A DNA stretch of 64,000 nt from Phycisphaerae bacterium (GCA_029260215.1 JAJDDQ010000030.1:62001-126000); one strand, 5' to 3'; shown: positions 54,729-63,676, numbered from the stretch's first letter. Translations and numbers: made by a program. The notes: generated by a model from the sequence alone, not told the origin.

Positions 54729-54766
54729 ACACCGTCCGAAAGCGGTGTCAACGCTAGGCGGTGTCA
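54729..54766 (+). promoter_or_regulatory. Possible activator-binding site between the two sigma-54 promoters
   Basis: The inverted repeat ACACCG-N8-CGGTGT (54729-54748) is followed by a direct repeat, GCGGTGTCA at 54742-54750 and again at 54758-54766 (16-bp period). The sites lie 17-54 bp upstream of the plus-strand -24 element, suiting an enhancer-binding protein, though closer than usual. Confidence 0.4.
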
Positions 54767-54782
54767 CGCTGACCGTTCTTTC

Positions 54783-54798
54783 TGGCACGGAAATTGCT
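54783..54798 (+). promoter_or_regulatory. Sigma-54 promoter of the nine-haem/Rieske/cytochrome b operon
   Basis: TGGCACG-GAAA-TTGCT matches the -24/-12 consensus at every conserved base, with GG and GC exactly 10 bases apart and a pyrimidine before the T. It points toward the gene at 54972 with a leader of about 160 nt. Confidence 0.7.
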
Positions 54799-54971
54799 AC
54801 GGAGTTCGTGCATGACGTGCCGGGGGAGTGGAAGCGGAAATGCCTTCACCCAATAACGACACTTGCCGCATTCGCGGGTGCCGGTAGTCTGGTCTTGTCC
54901 CCAAGCGAGCGAGACGCCGAATTGTCAAGAGCGACCAGCCCGCTGGCCGCCCGTTTTTGCGCGAGTCATCG

Positions 54972-56411
54972 ATGCGAAGCTTGAAGTCTATGACCCTGGT
55001 TCTGGTCGCCACGGGCGGTCTGGCAACCTTGTGCCCTGCCCAGGAAAAGACCGTGACATGCACGGCCTGCCATGCACCGGAAGCAGAAAAACTGGGCCAA
55101 TCCGTCCACGCCGCGTTTCGCTGTCAGGACTGTCACCACGGTGAAGAGTTCTACTCGCTGTCACCCGACGACCTGCGAACGTATCAAGCCAACGCGAATG
55201 CGGAAGCGTCTGGTTCTCGCCCTCAACGGCCTGCATTCGATCACGGCACCTCTTACACCGGCAAGCCCGCGCGCAAGGATATTCCGACGCTGTGTGGATC
55301 ATGCCACGCCGATGTGGAGCGGATGAACCCTTACGGCCTGCCGACGGACCAGCTCGCGCGATACTGGACCAGTGGACACGGCAAGACGCTCCGCGACGCC
55401 GGCGACGACCGCGTGGCTGTCTGCACGGACTGTCACGGCATCCACGATATTCTGCCCGGGCGAAACCCCGAAAGCGGCACCTATCCGTCAAACGTGCCGG
55501 ACACCTGTGCCACCTGCCACGCCAACGCAGCGCTGATGGAAGATTTCGACATTCCGATCGAAATTGTCGAGGAATATCGCCAGAGCGTACACGGCCAACT
55601 TCTGCTTGAGGGTGGGGACACCGGCTCCCCGAACTGTGCGACCTGCCACGACAACCACTCAGCCATGCCGCCGGGGCTTGCATCGGTGGGCACGGTTTGC
55701 GGGAAATGTCATCAGCATGCCGAGCTGAATTTCTCGAAGAGCATTCATGCAGGGCTGCCCGAATTCAGGGGGTGTGTCCAATGTCATGGCGGCGGCGCGG
55801 ACCGACATTTTCACCTGATCGAGCGAATTACCCAACCAGCGGGCATCATGATCCAGCGATATGCCCATCTGCTCACCTCCAAACCCAATCCCAGCGACGA
55901 ACAGATTTTCGGCGCGATCCATGCGGACGCAAGGAAAATCGTGGAGCAGGTTCTGCCGAGTTGCACGGATTGCCATGAAGACCTCGAGGATGATGAAAGC
56001 TTGCCGAAACTGTTCGAGTTGCTCGACAAGATTTCGGCGGCTGAGCGCCGTTACGTGCAAACCGCTCAACGGCTGGACGAAATGGCTTTGGGCGTGTTGC
56101 TCGTGGACGACCCCCGCTTCCAATTCGAAGACGCCAAGACGCACTTGATCCAACTCGCACCATTGCAGCACACGCTGGACAATTCAGTGGTCGAAGAAAA
56201 AGTGGCGGAGCTTAACGTCATCTGCGAACAAGTCGACGCCGACCTCGACAAGCTGGAAAGCGGTCTTCAGTGGCGTCATCGGGCATTGATTCCGATTTGG
56301 CTGTTCGCACTGTTTTTCGCCGCGGTATGCCACATGAAATACAAACAACTCAAGGCGGCTTATGTGACGTCTTCTTCAGGGAATCAAACGGACGCAAAAC
56401 ACCATGAGTAG
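54972..56411 (+). CDS. Nine-haem cytochrome c with C-terminal membrane anchor
   Basis: About 479 residues from ATG 54972; TTG 54957 and ATG 54990 are alternatives. The signal peptide is LVLVATGGLATLCPAQ. Nine CxxCH motifs (CTACH, CQDCH, CGSCH, CTDCH, CATCH, CATCH, CGKCH, CVQCH, CTDCH) lie in residues 30-335, then a helical acidic region and one C-terminal helix (IPIWLFALFFAAVC). It is followed with 8-bp overlap by the Rieske gene, so it probably replaces cytochrome c1 as electron acceptor of this bc-type complex. Confidence 0.87.
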   Translation: MRSLKSMTLVLVATGGLATLCPAQEKTVTCTACHAPEAEKLGQSVHAAFRCQDCHHGEEFYSLSPDDLRTYQANANAEASGSRPQRPAFDHGTSYTGKPARKDIPTLCGSCHADVERMNPYGLPTDQLARYWTSGHGKTLRDAGDDRVAVCTDCHGIHDILPGRNPESGTYPSNVPDTCATCHANAALMEDFDIPIEIVEEYRQSVHGQLLLEGGDTGSPNCATCHDNHSAMPPGLASVGTVCGKCHQHAELNFSKSIHAGLPEFRGCVQCHGGGADRHFHLIERITQPAGIMIQRYAHLLTSKPNPSDEQIFGAIHADARKIVEQVLPSCTDCHEDLEDDESLPKLFELLDKISAAERRYVQTAQRLDEMALGVLLVDDPRFQFEDAKTHLIQLAPLQHTLDNSVVEEKVAELNVICEQVDADLDKLESGLQWRHRALIPIWLFALFFAAVCHMKYKQLKAAYVTSSSGNQTDAKHHE

Positions 56412-56859
56412 CGATCGATCGGAACCATCCGGGCTTTCCCAGCCCACACGACGCGGATTCCTCGACTGGCTGATCGCCCTCTGCTCGATGGCGACCGGCT
56501 TGGCGATGACCATTCCGGGCGCGATGTACCTCTGGCCGGCTGCACGGGGCGGCGGGTCGGAATTGGCAGAGGTGGTGGGTGCTGCTGATATGGCGCCCGG
56601 GCAAAGCAAGACCATTCAAGCGGCGGGCAAAGCAGTAATCATCGTTCGGGATCGAAACGGATTTCGCGCATACTCAGCCATCTGCACCCATCTGGGCTGC
56701 CTGGTAACTTGGGAGGGAGCGAAGGAGGAGTTCCTCTGTCCCTGTCACGCAGCCGTATTCGACAAGCGGGGGCAGGTCGTGTCCGGCCCCCCCCCCAGCC
56801 CTCTGCCGGCGTACGATGTCAAGGAAGTGGGCGGCAAAGTTTACGTTTCGGTAGCGTAG
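56404..56859 (+). CDS. Rieske iron-sulfur protein of a bc complex
   Basis: A 151-residue protein. An N-terminal TRRGFLDWLIA twin-Arg-like segment and helix (ALCSMATGLAMTIPGAMYLW) anchor it. The 2Fe-2S ligands are in CTHLGC and CPCHAAVFD, with the Pro loop GPPPSPLPAYDV. It moves electrons from quinol at cytochrome b to the c-type cytochrome. The sequence between CTHLGC and CPCH is 15 residues, as in b6f/menaquinol types. Confidence 0.93.
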   Translation: MSSDRSEPSGLSQPTRRGFLDWLIALCSMATGLAMTIPGAMYLWPAARGGGSELAEVVGAADMAPGQSKTIQAAGKAVIIVRDRNGFRAYSAICTHLGCLVTWEGAKEEFLCPCHAAVFDKRGQVVSGPPPSPLPAYDVKEVGGKVYVSVA

Positions 56860-56917
56860 CGATACCCGGCGGCTGCGGATCGCAACTATTCATACCAATG
56901 CAGAGAGCAGCACGAAA

Positions 56918-58093
56918 ATGGGCGTGACTCAGCGAATCATGAAGTTCTTCGACGACCGTTTCGACACCGAAACGATCAAGCGGTTTATTGACAAGCAGGC
57001 ACACAAACGCCTGCCCCCGCATACAAGCTGGTTGCACGTCTTCGGCAGCCTTTCCCTCCTGTTGTTCTTGATCCAGGTCACCACAGGCATCCTGCTGTTG
57101 ATCTACTACCGCCCGACGCCGGCGGAGGCCCACAAGTCGATCCAGTACATCACCGCGAAGGTGAATTTCGGCTGGCTTTACCGCCAGATTCACGCGTGGG
57201 GCGCGACGTTCATGATCGCCGCACTCCTGCTGCACATGCTGCGGACCTATTTCTACGGTGCCTACAAAAAGCCGCGCGAATTGACGTGGATGACGGGCGT
57301 CTTGATTTTCATCCTCACCGTCTCGTTCGGGTTTACCGGCTACCTGCTCCCTTGGAATCAGATCGCGTTCTGGGCCACCACAGTGGGCACCGAATCCGCC
57401 GCCAAAGTCCCGTTCATCGGCGAATGGCTTCGCTACTTCCTGCGCGGCGGCGAGACCGTTACCGGAGAAACACTCTCCCGATTCTTCGTGGTGCATGTCA
57501 TCATCCTCCCGTGGCTGGTGACCGGGCTTATTGCGGTTCATCTCGTGCTCATGCGCATGAAAAACCTGGCCACCCTCGACCCGGTCGATCAGGAACGAGA
57601 CATCCCACCGGAGCGCGGCATACCATTTTTCCCGGTTCATGTAGCCAAAGAAGCCGTCGTTGCGATACTGCTGCTCGCAGTCCTGGTGACTGTTTCCGTG
57701 CTCTGGCCCTGGGCGATCGGCGAGCCGGCCGATCCACTCTCGACCCCGGCCCACATCAAACCGGAATGGTACTTCCTGCCCAGCTATCAATTGCTGAAAT
57801 ACTTCGAAGGGCCTTACGGCGCGATCGTCGGCATATTCGCCTGTACGGTTCCGTTTGTGCTCCTGTTGTTTTGGCCCTTACTCGATCGCGGGAAGGAACG
57901 TCACCCCAGGAAGCGCCCGTGGGCGGTCAGCTTCGGTCTCATTGGCCTGTTGTCTGCTTTGTTCCTTGGCGTATTGGGACACTATTCCGAATCGAACGTG
58001 AACGTCTTCGGCCAACGCTACCACATTGACCTGCTCGGCTGGCCACATGCGATTGTGGAGGGCCAGGACGCGGAAGATCAGGGAGGTCATTAG
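56918..58093 (+). CDS. Cytochrome b (b6 plus subunit IV fused)
   Basis: A 391-residue protein with about eight helices. Haem-ligand His pairs lie in IHAWGATFMIAALLLHML and FFVVHVIILPWLVTGLIAVH. The Qo-site motif is PEWYFLP in the second half, which corresponds to subunit IV of b6f. It carries out quinol oxidation together with the Rieske protein. It starts 58 bp after the Rieske gene. The operon has no cytochrome c1 or f; the nine-haem protein probably serves. Confidence 0.93.
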   Translation: MGVTQRIMKFFDDRFDTETIKRFIDKQAHKRLPPHTSWLHVFGSLSLLLFLIQVTTGILLLIYYRPTPAEAHKSIQYITAKVNFGWLYRQIHAWGATFMIAALLLHMLRTYFYGAYKKPRELTWMTGVLIFILTVSFGFTGYLLPWNQIAFWATTVGTESAAKVPFIGEWLRYFLRGGETVTGETLSRFFVVHVIILPWLVTGLIAVHLVLMRMKNLATLDPVDQERDIPPERGIPFFPVHVAKEAVVAILLLAVLVTVSVLWPWAIGEPADPLSTPAHIKPEWYFLPSYQLLKYFEGPYGAIVGIFACTVPFVLLLFWPLLDRGKERHPRKRPWAVSFGLIGLLSALFLGVLGHYSESNVNVFGQRYHIDLLGWPHAIVEGQDAEDQGGH

Positions 58094-58316
58094 CCAACAG
58101 TTCGTACGGTTTCAGGCATCAGCCGCCGCGCGTCTGGTTCGCAATTCGAGAACGCCGAATCGCACTGGGCCATTGGCACAATAGTGCGTGAGATGCCTCG
58201 CGCCGCGTTCTTCCCGGTCGTGCGGGTCCGCTCCGAGGTTGAATTCCGGCATCCGCTCACGACACAGTCGCCCGAAACCGCTGGCGGTGCAAGCCAAGGC
58301 GACTAGAATTCGGCCC

Positions 58317-59846
58317 ATGACCGCCCGACTACACAGCGCTTCATTTTACGGTATTGAGGCAGTGCCCACCGAAGTGGAGGTTGACGTAGCCCACGGCGGG
58401 TTTGCCTCAGCGGCGATCGTGGGCCTGCCCGACGCTGCGGTGAAGGAATCGCTCGAACGCGTTCGGTCTGCCATCGAGAACTCCGGTTATCAGTTTCCAC
58501 GCTACCGAACAGTGGTGAATCTCGCCCCGGCGGATGTCAAGAAAGTCGGCCCGGTGTTCGATCTGCCGATCGCGTTGGGCATCATCTTCGCCGACGATCA
58601 GGTTGTTCCCGAACTGTACGCCGAATATCTCGTCACAGGTGAATTGGCGCTCGACGGCAGAACGCGATCGGTCAAGGGCGTGCTCAGTGCAGCATTGGTC
58701 GCAAAGGAACTCGGGTTTCGCGGAATACTTGTCCCAGTCGAAAACGCAGCCGAAGCAGCGGTTGTGGACGGATTGCAGGTCATTCCGGTCGCGTCGCTGA
58801 CGGAGGCCGTCGGTTTCATCTCAGGCCAACTGCCCATCGAAATGAAACGGATCGATCTGGACGAAGCCTTCGCACACGCCCGGCAATACGACGTCGATTT
58901 CGCAGACGTGCGCGGGCAGGAGCACGTCAAACGAGCGCTCGTTGTAGCCGCCGCCGGGGGGCACAATGTTCTGATGATAGGCCCGCCCGGCGCGGGCAAG
59001 ACCATGCTGGCCAAGCGCCTGCCGACCGTTCTTCCACCGCTGTCTCTGTCCGAGTCGCTCGAAACCACGCGCATTTATTCGATCGCGGGCATCCTGCCGG
59101 CCAACACACCGCTGCTCGGGGTAAGGCCCGTGCGCGCACTGCATCATTCAGCCAGCGGCCCCGCGTTGGTCGGCGGCGGCGCATACCCCCACCCTGGTGA
59201 AATCTCGCTGGCCCATCACGGCGTTTTGTTTCTGGATGAGTTCGCCGAATTCCCGCGCACGATTCTGGAAACGCTGCGTCAACCGATCGAGGACGGCTGC
59301 GTAACCATCGCCCGCGCCAACGGCACCGTCCGCTTCCCGGCGGAATTCATGCTCGTGGCTGCGATGAACCCCTGCCCCTGCGGATACTTCACCGATCCGA
59401 AACGGGCCTGTAAATGCTCCCCACCGCAAATCGAACGCTACCTCGCACGAATCAGCGGCCCACTCATCGACCGCATCGACATCCACATCGAAGTACCAGC
59501 CGTCACCTTCGATGAGCTGCGCAGCAGTCGCAACGGCCGAGGCAGCGATGCGATGCTCGCGGAGGTTCTGACCGCCCGCGAACGTCAGGCCAGCCGCTTC
59601 GCACAGGAAAAAACCAGCGTCAACGCGCGCATGTCCACGCGACAACTGCGCGCACAATGCAAACTTTCGCCTTCCTGCGAAACGCTGCTCAAACACGCCC
59701 TCACCGAATTGGGCCTGTCCGCCCGCGCACACGACAAGGTTCTGCGCATCGCCCGCACAATCGCCGACATCGCCCAGGCCGATGATCTATCCGAGGAGCA
59801 CCTGTCCGAAGCCATCCACTATCGAAGACTGGATCGAAGCCTCTGA
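58317..59846 (+). CDS. yifB: YifB/ComM family Mg-chelatase-like AAA+ ATPase
   Basis: The start is ATG 58317 (MTARLHSASFYGIEA), giving 509 residues; upstream sequence lacks coding character. The N-terminal ChlI-like domain includes VEVDVAHGGFASAAIVGLPD. The AAA+ core has Walker A GPPGAGKTMLAKRLP and Walker B-like GVLFLDEFAEF, then ETLRQPIEDG and the Cys-rich NPCPCGYFTDPKRACKCSP. ComM is a branch-migration helicase in natural transformation. No competence genes adjoin it. Confidence 0.92.
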   Translation: MTARLHSASFYGIEAVPTEVEVDVAHGGFASAAIVGLPDAAVKESLERVRSAIENSGYQFPRYRTVVNLAPADVKKVGPVFDLPIALGIIFADDQVVPELYAEYLVTGELALDGRTRSVKGVLSAALVAKELGFRGILVPVENAAEAAVVDGLQVIPVASLTEAVGFISGQLPIEMKRIDLDEAFAHARQYDVDFADVRGQEHVKRALVVAAAGGHNVLMIGPPGAGKTMLAKRLPTVLPPLSLSESLETTRIYSIAGILPANTPLLGVRPVRALHHSASGPALVGGGAYPHPGEISLAHHGVLFLDEFAEFPRTILETLRQPIEDGCVTIARANGTVRFPAEFMLVAAMNPCPCGYFTDPKRACKCSPPQIERYLARISGPLIDRIDIHIEVPAVTFDELRSSRNGRGSDAMLAEVLTARERQASRFAQEKTSVNARMSTRQLRAQCKLSPSCETLLKHALTELGLSARAHDKVLRIARTIADIAQADDLSEEHLSEAIHYRRLDRSL

Positions 59847-59893
59847 ACCACTCGATGCGTGACGCGCCATTCGGATGCGCATAAACTCCCGAC

Positions 59894-60991
59894 ATGATTC
59901 CTGCCGCGCTATCGGCCCTGTTGTTCGCATTCCTGACGGCGGTGGCTGCTACCCTGGTGATTCTCAATGTGGCCCGGTCGACGGGTTACGTTGATCGACC
60001 CGGAGGTCACAAGCAGCACGATCGCCCCGTCGCGCTGGGCGGTGGAATCGTCATCACATGGACCGTCTGCCTGCCCATTCTGGCGGCGGTCGCTGCCGCC
60101 CGATTCATCGTCGGCGACGGCCCACCGGAATGGCTGCCCGACTTCATCAAACCGCACGTCGGCGGCATCGCCTTGAAAGCCCCCGAAGCCGTCGGCATCG
60201 TGGCAGGAGCCGTCGTACTTCACGTGACCGGCTTGATCGACGATCGCAGACCGCTCGGCCCCGGTATCAAATTCGCCGTGCAGATACTCGTCGCCCTGTT
60301 CGTGGCCGGCGCGCTGCGCGTGCGACTGCTTGAAGTGCTGCCCGCTCCTTTTTCAATTGCGCTGACCGTGCTCTGGATCGTGCTGGTCATCAACGCCTTC
60401 AATTTCCTGGACAACATGGACGGCCTCAGCGCAGGTGTCGCCGCCATCGCAGGCACGATTTTCGCGTTGGCAGCCATGAACGGCGGGCAGATTTTTGTGC
60501 CCTGCATGATGCTGCTTCTGGTCGGAGCACTGCTTGGCTTCCTCGTGTTCAACTTCCCCCCCGCCAGCCTGTACATGGGCGACGCGGGAAGTCTTGTCGT
60601 CGGATATTTTCTAGCGGTGTTAACCATCTTAACCACGTTCTACAATCCCGAGCAGCAATGGATGCCCGCCGGCGTACTCCTGCCGATCGTCGTGCTGGCT
60701 GTTCCGCTTTACGACGTCGCCAGCGTTGTGTGGCATCGCTTGCGTGCGGGCGTGAGCATTCTCCGAGGTGACCAACGACACTTTTCGCACCGGCTTGTCC
60801 AGCGAGGCTTGTCCCCCCGATCTGCCGTTTTGACCATCTATCTCGCGACGACCGCCACAGCCCTGCCCGCGATAATGCTCCCGAAAGCAGATTGGCCGAC
60901 GGCTGCGCTGATCTTCGCCCAATGTCTCTGTGTCGTCCTCATGATCGCCGTGCTCGAACACACGGCCCCGCCCGGCAGCGACAAAGATTAA
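59894..60991 (+). CDS. WecA/MraY-type undecaprenyl-phosphate sugar-1-phosphate transferase
   Basis: A 365-residue protein with ten or more helices. The family motifs are GYVDRPGGHKQHDRPVALGG at the N-terminus, LIDDRRPLGPGIKF (DDxxx), NAFNFLDNMDGLSAG (catalytic Asp), FNFPPASLYMGDAGS and GDQRHFSHRLVQRG (His motif of the WecA subgroup). It starts lipid-linked glycan synthesis on undecaprenyl phosphate. It is likely to supply the acceptor for surface polysaccharides such as those of the gene clusters at 1-6570 and 10-19 kb; this link is inference. Confidence 0.9.
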   Translation: MIPAALSALLFAFLTAVAATLVILNVARSTGYVDRPGGHKQHDRPVALGGGIVITWTVCLPILAAVAAARFIVGDGPPEWLPDFIKPHVGGIALKAPEAVGIVAGAVVLHVTGLIDDRRPLGPGIKFAVQILVALFVAGALRVRLLEVLPAPFSIALTVLWIVLVINAFNFLDNMDGLSAGVAAIAGTIFALAAMNGGQIFVPCMMLLLVGALLGFLVFNFPPASLYMGDAGSLVVGYFLAVLTILTTFYNPEQQWMPAGVLLPIVVLAVPLYDVASVVWHRLRAGVSILRGDQRHFSHRLVQRGLSPRSAVLTIYLATTATALPAIMLPKADWPTAALIFAQCLCVVLMIAVLEHTAPPGSDKD

Positions 60992-61032
60992 GTCGCGATC
61001 GAGAATCGCCCACGAAACCGGAGTCGCATTTG

Positions 61033-61272
61033 ATGAATTCGTTCCGAGAGTGGCTGACGCTCGCCACGTCGCGACCCGTAGCCCGACGCGCCTGTGCCTA
61101 CGCCGTCGTCGTCGGTGCGATTCTCGTATCCATCAACCACGGCGACGCGATCCTCGAAGGCGACTTACCAGCCAACCGCCTCATCAGAATGGGGCTGACC
61201 GTCATGGTCCCCTACATGGTCTCGACGCTGTCGAGCGTCGGAGCTATCAGATCCCTGAAACGAAACACATAA
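61033..61272 (+). CDS. NrtS-like small membrane protein (nitrate/nitrite transporter family)
   Basis: A 79-residue protein from ATG 61033. Two helices: RACAYAVVVGAILVSINHGD and LIRMGLTVMVPYMVSTLSSV. The pattern V-G-x-I-L-x-x-I-N-(H/Q)GD and the VPYxVST end recall cyanobacterial NrtS, a small nitrate/nitrite permease. It is only 42 bp downstream of the WecA-type gene. Recognition is from recalled motifs, so the transport function is tentative. Confidence 0.7.
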   Translation: MNSFREWLTLATSRPVARRACAYAVVVGAILVSINHGDAILEGDLPANRLIRMGLTVMVPYMVSTLSSVGAIRSLKRNT

Positions 61273-61304
61273 CGGCGGCGGAGTGACCGTTCCACGCCTC
61301 ATCC

Positions 61305-62921
61305 CTACGGCTGATGCGGATTCTCGACCGACGGTCTTGGAACGAATGTGGCGGCTGCGTTCTCGCTCGACTCAAGCGTCAAGCAGTACCCACCCAGAAA
61401 CGGCGGCTTGTTGGGTCTCGGACGCCGCTCGCGAACGATTACGCGATAGTGACCCGTTCTCGGCAGTGTCGCGATGATCTCGTTCGGAAGCGCGCTTCGA
61501 TCGCGACGCACGAAATGATAGCCGTGGCCTTTATACCTCAGCTTCAGCACGGCGTATTCACCCGTGTGGTCATCACCGTCAGCCTCCAGGCGAATCTTCA
61601 CCGTCTCATGCTGTCTGCCCCAGAACTTGAACGCTTCGCGATCGCGTCTCCACGAATGATGGTTGTCTCCCAACTCGGCGCAATAAGCCCGAATCGTTCC
61701 CGATGCCTGCACGCATTCGTCCGTGGATTCGTCGCAAGTTTCATCGTCCGAACAGGGCAAATCACCCTCCACACACTCGCCGTCACCATCGCAGGACTCC
61801 TCGCCGTTGCAAAACAGGTCGTCCGCGCAAGACGCCCCCGCTTCTACGGATTCGTAGAAACAGTCGCCGTCAACACAGAGGTCGCCCGTACACTCATTAT
61901 CATCGTCGCAATCCCCAGCCGCCATGCATGCAACACAGCGTGCCCCGGATTCGTCGCAAAATTCAGGCTCCTCGCACGGAAGCAAACCGGGTAGACAAAA
62001 TCCCGCCACACAAGATTCCGCACCGTTGCAGAACAACGCGTCGTCGCAATCCATGTCGGACAGACACTCGACACATGCAGCCAACTCCTCAATGCACATC
62101 AGGGGTGCGATGCACGACGGAATTCCGGGCGTGCATGCCCCCGACGCACATCCCTCAACTCCGTTGCAAAATACCCCATCGTCACAATCCAGCGGTGCGC
62201 CCGAACAGGCATCAACGCAAGAAGCCATCGCCGTCCACACGTTTCCCGACGGGCAATCCGCCTCAGCCGTGTCGTCGGCGCAGACACCCAGGCAGACGTC
62301 ACAACACGCCCCACTCGGAACTGTATCACCGTCGCACGCATCGGGAACATCGTCGCCGTCCGCGTCAGCCAAAGTCGATATCGGCGTCAGATCAAGCCCA
62401 AGCTCCGAACCCGACCCGGACGCAAAGAACGAAACCGTCACCCCATCGCCGGGCAACACCCCCTGATCTCCGCGAAAAAAAACGGTCAGAGTGGCATCAC
62501 CGCCGGATCGCGCGACGAATGAACACGCGGTCGGCACGGTCATTGAAACACCCGCACCGACGGGCTGATCCTCCGGCACGGGGGTTCCGCTCGCAAACAC
62601 GAAATCACCGCCCACCAGCGTCACGCGAAAAGCGTACCACGTATCTTCAGTCAGGTTTTCTTCAAGGAACAAGTCAACGCTCACCGGCGGTTCGCCCATC
62701 TCAAACGCATAGGATGCCGACCACGTCGCACTCTCCATGAACAACAAGAGCGGTGCCAGCCCCCCGCCAGGCGGAAACGTATCCAACACAAGGACATTGA
62801 CTGAACCATCACCCGGCGGATCGGAATTGGGCGAGCCGTTGTGCGATGTGATTTCTGCGAACAAGCTTGCAGACCAGAAAACAACCATCAAACCCGAAGC
62901 AGGAAATCTGAAACGCGACAT
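61305..62921 (-). CDS. Secreted Cys-rich repeat protein
   Basis: A 538-residue protein with signal peptide (SGLMVVFWSASLFAE). Residues 20-190 form a beta-domain with a single TSP3-like loop (LADADGDDVPDACDGD). Residues 205-400 contain Cys-rich units DCDDGVFCNGVEGC, DCDDALFCNGAESC and CADDLFCNGEESC, similar to disulphide-linked repeats in planctomycete and myxobacterial exported proteins. The C-terminal 110 residues (HETVKIRLEADGDDHTGEYA) look like a pre-peptidase C-terminal domain. Probably a surface or matrix protein. Confidence 0.72.
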   Translation of the reverse strand: MSRFRFPASGLMVVFWSASLFAEITSHNGSPNSDPPGDGSVNVLVLDTFPPGGGLAPLLLFMESATWSASYAFEMGEPPVSVDLFLEENLTEDTWYAFRVTLVGGDFVFASGTPVPEDQPVGAGVSMTVPTACSFVARSGGDATLTVFFRGDQGVLPGDGVTVSFFASGSGSELGLDLTPISTLADADGDDVPDACDGDTVPSGACCDVCLGVCADDTAEADCPSGNVWTAMASCVDACSGAPLDCDDGVFCNGVEGCASGACTPGIPSCIAPLMCIEELAACVECLSDMDCDDALFCNGAESCVAGFCLPGLLPCEEPEFCDESGARCVACMAAGDCDDDNECTGDLCVDGDCFYESVEAGASCADDLFCNGEESCDGDGECVEGDLPCSDDETCDESTDECVQASGTIRAYCAELGDNHHSWRRDREAFKFWGRQHETVKIRLEADGDDHTGEYAVLKLRYKGHGYHFVRRDRSALPNEIIATLPRTGHYRVIVRERRPRPNKPPFLGGYCLTLESSENAAATFVPRPSVENPHQP

Positions 62922-63016
62922 GAACGGCTCCCTTTACTCTGGTTCCCCAATCACCCCAAACCCGAAATGGAAGTCGTCGCGCCCGGAAAACACGCCGTGT
63001 ACATCGGCCAGTCGCA

Positions 63017-63045
63017 AATTAAGATATGAATTCGCGCAGCGTCAA
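63017..63045 (-). promoter_or_regulatory. Candidate sigma-70 promoter of the Cys-rich protein gene
   Basis: On the minus strand TTGACG and TTAATT are separated by 17 bp in the only AT-rich stretch upstream of the start codon at 62921. The leader would be about 90 nt. The -10 matches the consensus weakly. Confidence 0.3.
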
Positions 63046-63138
63046 ATAGAATCTAAGCTTACGAGAGATTGTGGGATAAACGGACCATGCCCATCGCGCG
63101 CCGACAACCACTTATCGGGCACCCCGCATCGCCCCAAT

Positions 63139-63546
63139 CTACTGACCAATGTGAACCAACAGACTCCGCCGCGAACCACGCCGACGATGCTCCCAGACAT
63201 AAACGCCCTGCCACCTGCCCAGCCCCAACCGCCCGCTGGCGATCGGGATCGACAGCGTCGTCGATGTCAACGCAGCCTTGATGTGCGACGGCATATCGTC
63301 AGGCCCCTCAGCCGTGTGCGTGTAGAGCGGGTCGTTCTCCGCCACCAGCCGATTCAGCCAGTTTTCCAAATCGCAACGGGCTGACGGGTCGGCGTTTTCC
63401 TGTATGGTCAAGCTTGCGGACGTGTGCTGGATCATGACCGTGCAAAGCCCCTCCTCAACGCCCGCATCAGCCACCACCTCCGCGAGGTCGGAAGTAATCT
63501 CGTGCAACGCTTGCCCGCGCGTCTGAACCGAAATCTTGCGAACCAT
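63139..63546 (-). CDS. YjbQ family (UPF0047) protein, secondary thiamine-phosphate synthase type
   Basis: About 135 residues from ATG 63546, eight bases after GAGGAG. It has the family hallmarks ITSDLAEVVADAGVEEGLCT, QHTSASLTIQENADPSARCD, HTAEGPDDMPSHIKAALTST and a C-terminal GRWQGVYVWEHRRRGSRRS. The family has weak thiamine-phosphate synthase activity, but its main role is unclear. Normal length, single gene between two others. Confidence 0.92.
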   Translation of the reverse strand: MVRKISVQTRGQALHEITSDLAEVVADAGVEEGLCTVMIQHTSASLTIQENADPSARCDLENWLNRLVAENDPLYTHTAEGPDDMPSHIKAALTSTTLSIPIASGRLGLGRWQGVYVWEHRRRGSRRSLLVHIGQ

Positions 63547-63676
63547 TTCCAAACTCCTCAGCTATGTCCACGTCGAAAGGGCGCAACGCTCAGTCGTATT
63601 GTCCTCAACGCGTCGCCACGTCAGAATAGGCACCAGAACGATGGACGCCAATCAATAATCCAGATCGAGGAAACTC

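Larger units (their letters stand above)
54586..54971. other. Divergent regulatory region of the cytochrome locus
   Basis: This 386-bp gap separates the c554-like gene from the nine-haem/Rieske/cytochrome b operon and has no coding content. It contains outward-facing sigma-54-type promoters at 54677-54692 (minus) and 54783-54798 (plus). Between them lie an inverted repeat ACACCG-N8-CGGTGT and a direct repeat GCGGTGTCA. The plus-strand leader would be about 160 nt. Confidence 0.6.

Noticed and set aside
58152-58180. TTGGCACAATAGTGCG upstream of yifB as a sigma-54 promoter
   Set aside because: The GG to GC distance is 9 bases, so it does not fit the required spacing.
58188-58316. 43-residue N-terminal extension of YifB
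   Set aside because: Family members start at MxARxHSAxxxGIEA; the extension is basic and low in similarity to any domain.
58112-58318. 68-residue minus-strand frame starting GRILVALACTASG
   Set aside because: It overlaps the yifB start and upstream region, no family is recognised, and it has no ribosome site supporting it.
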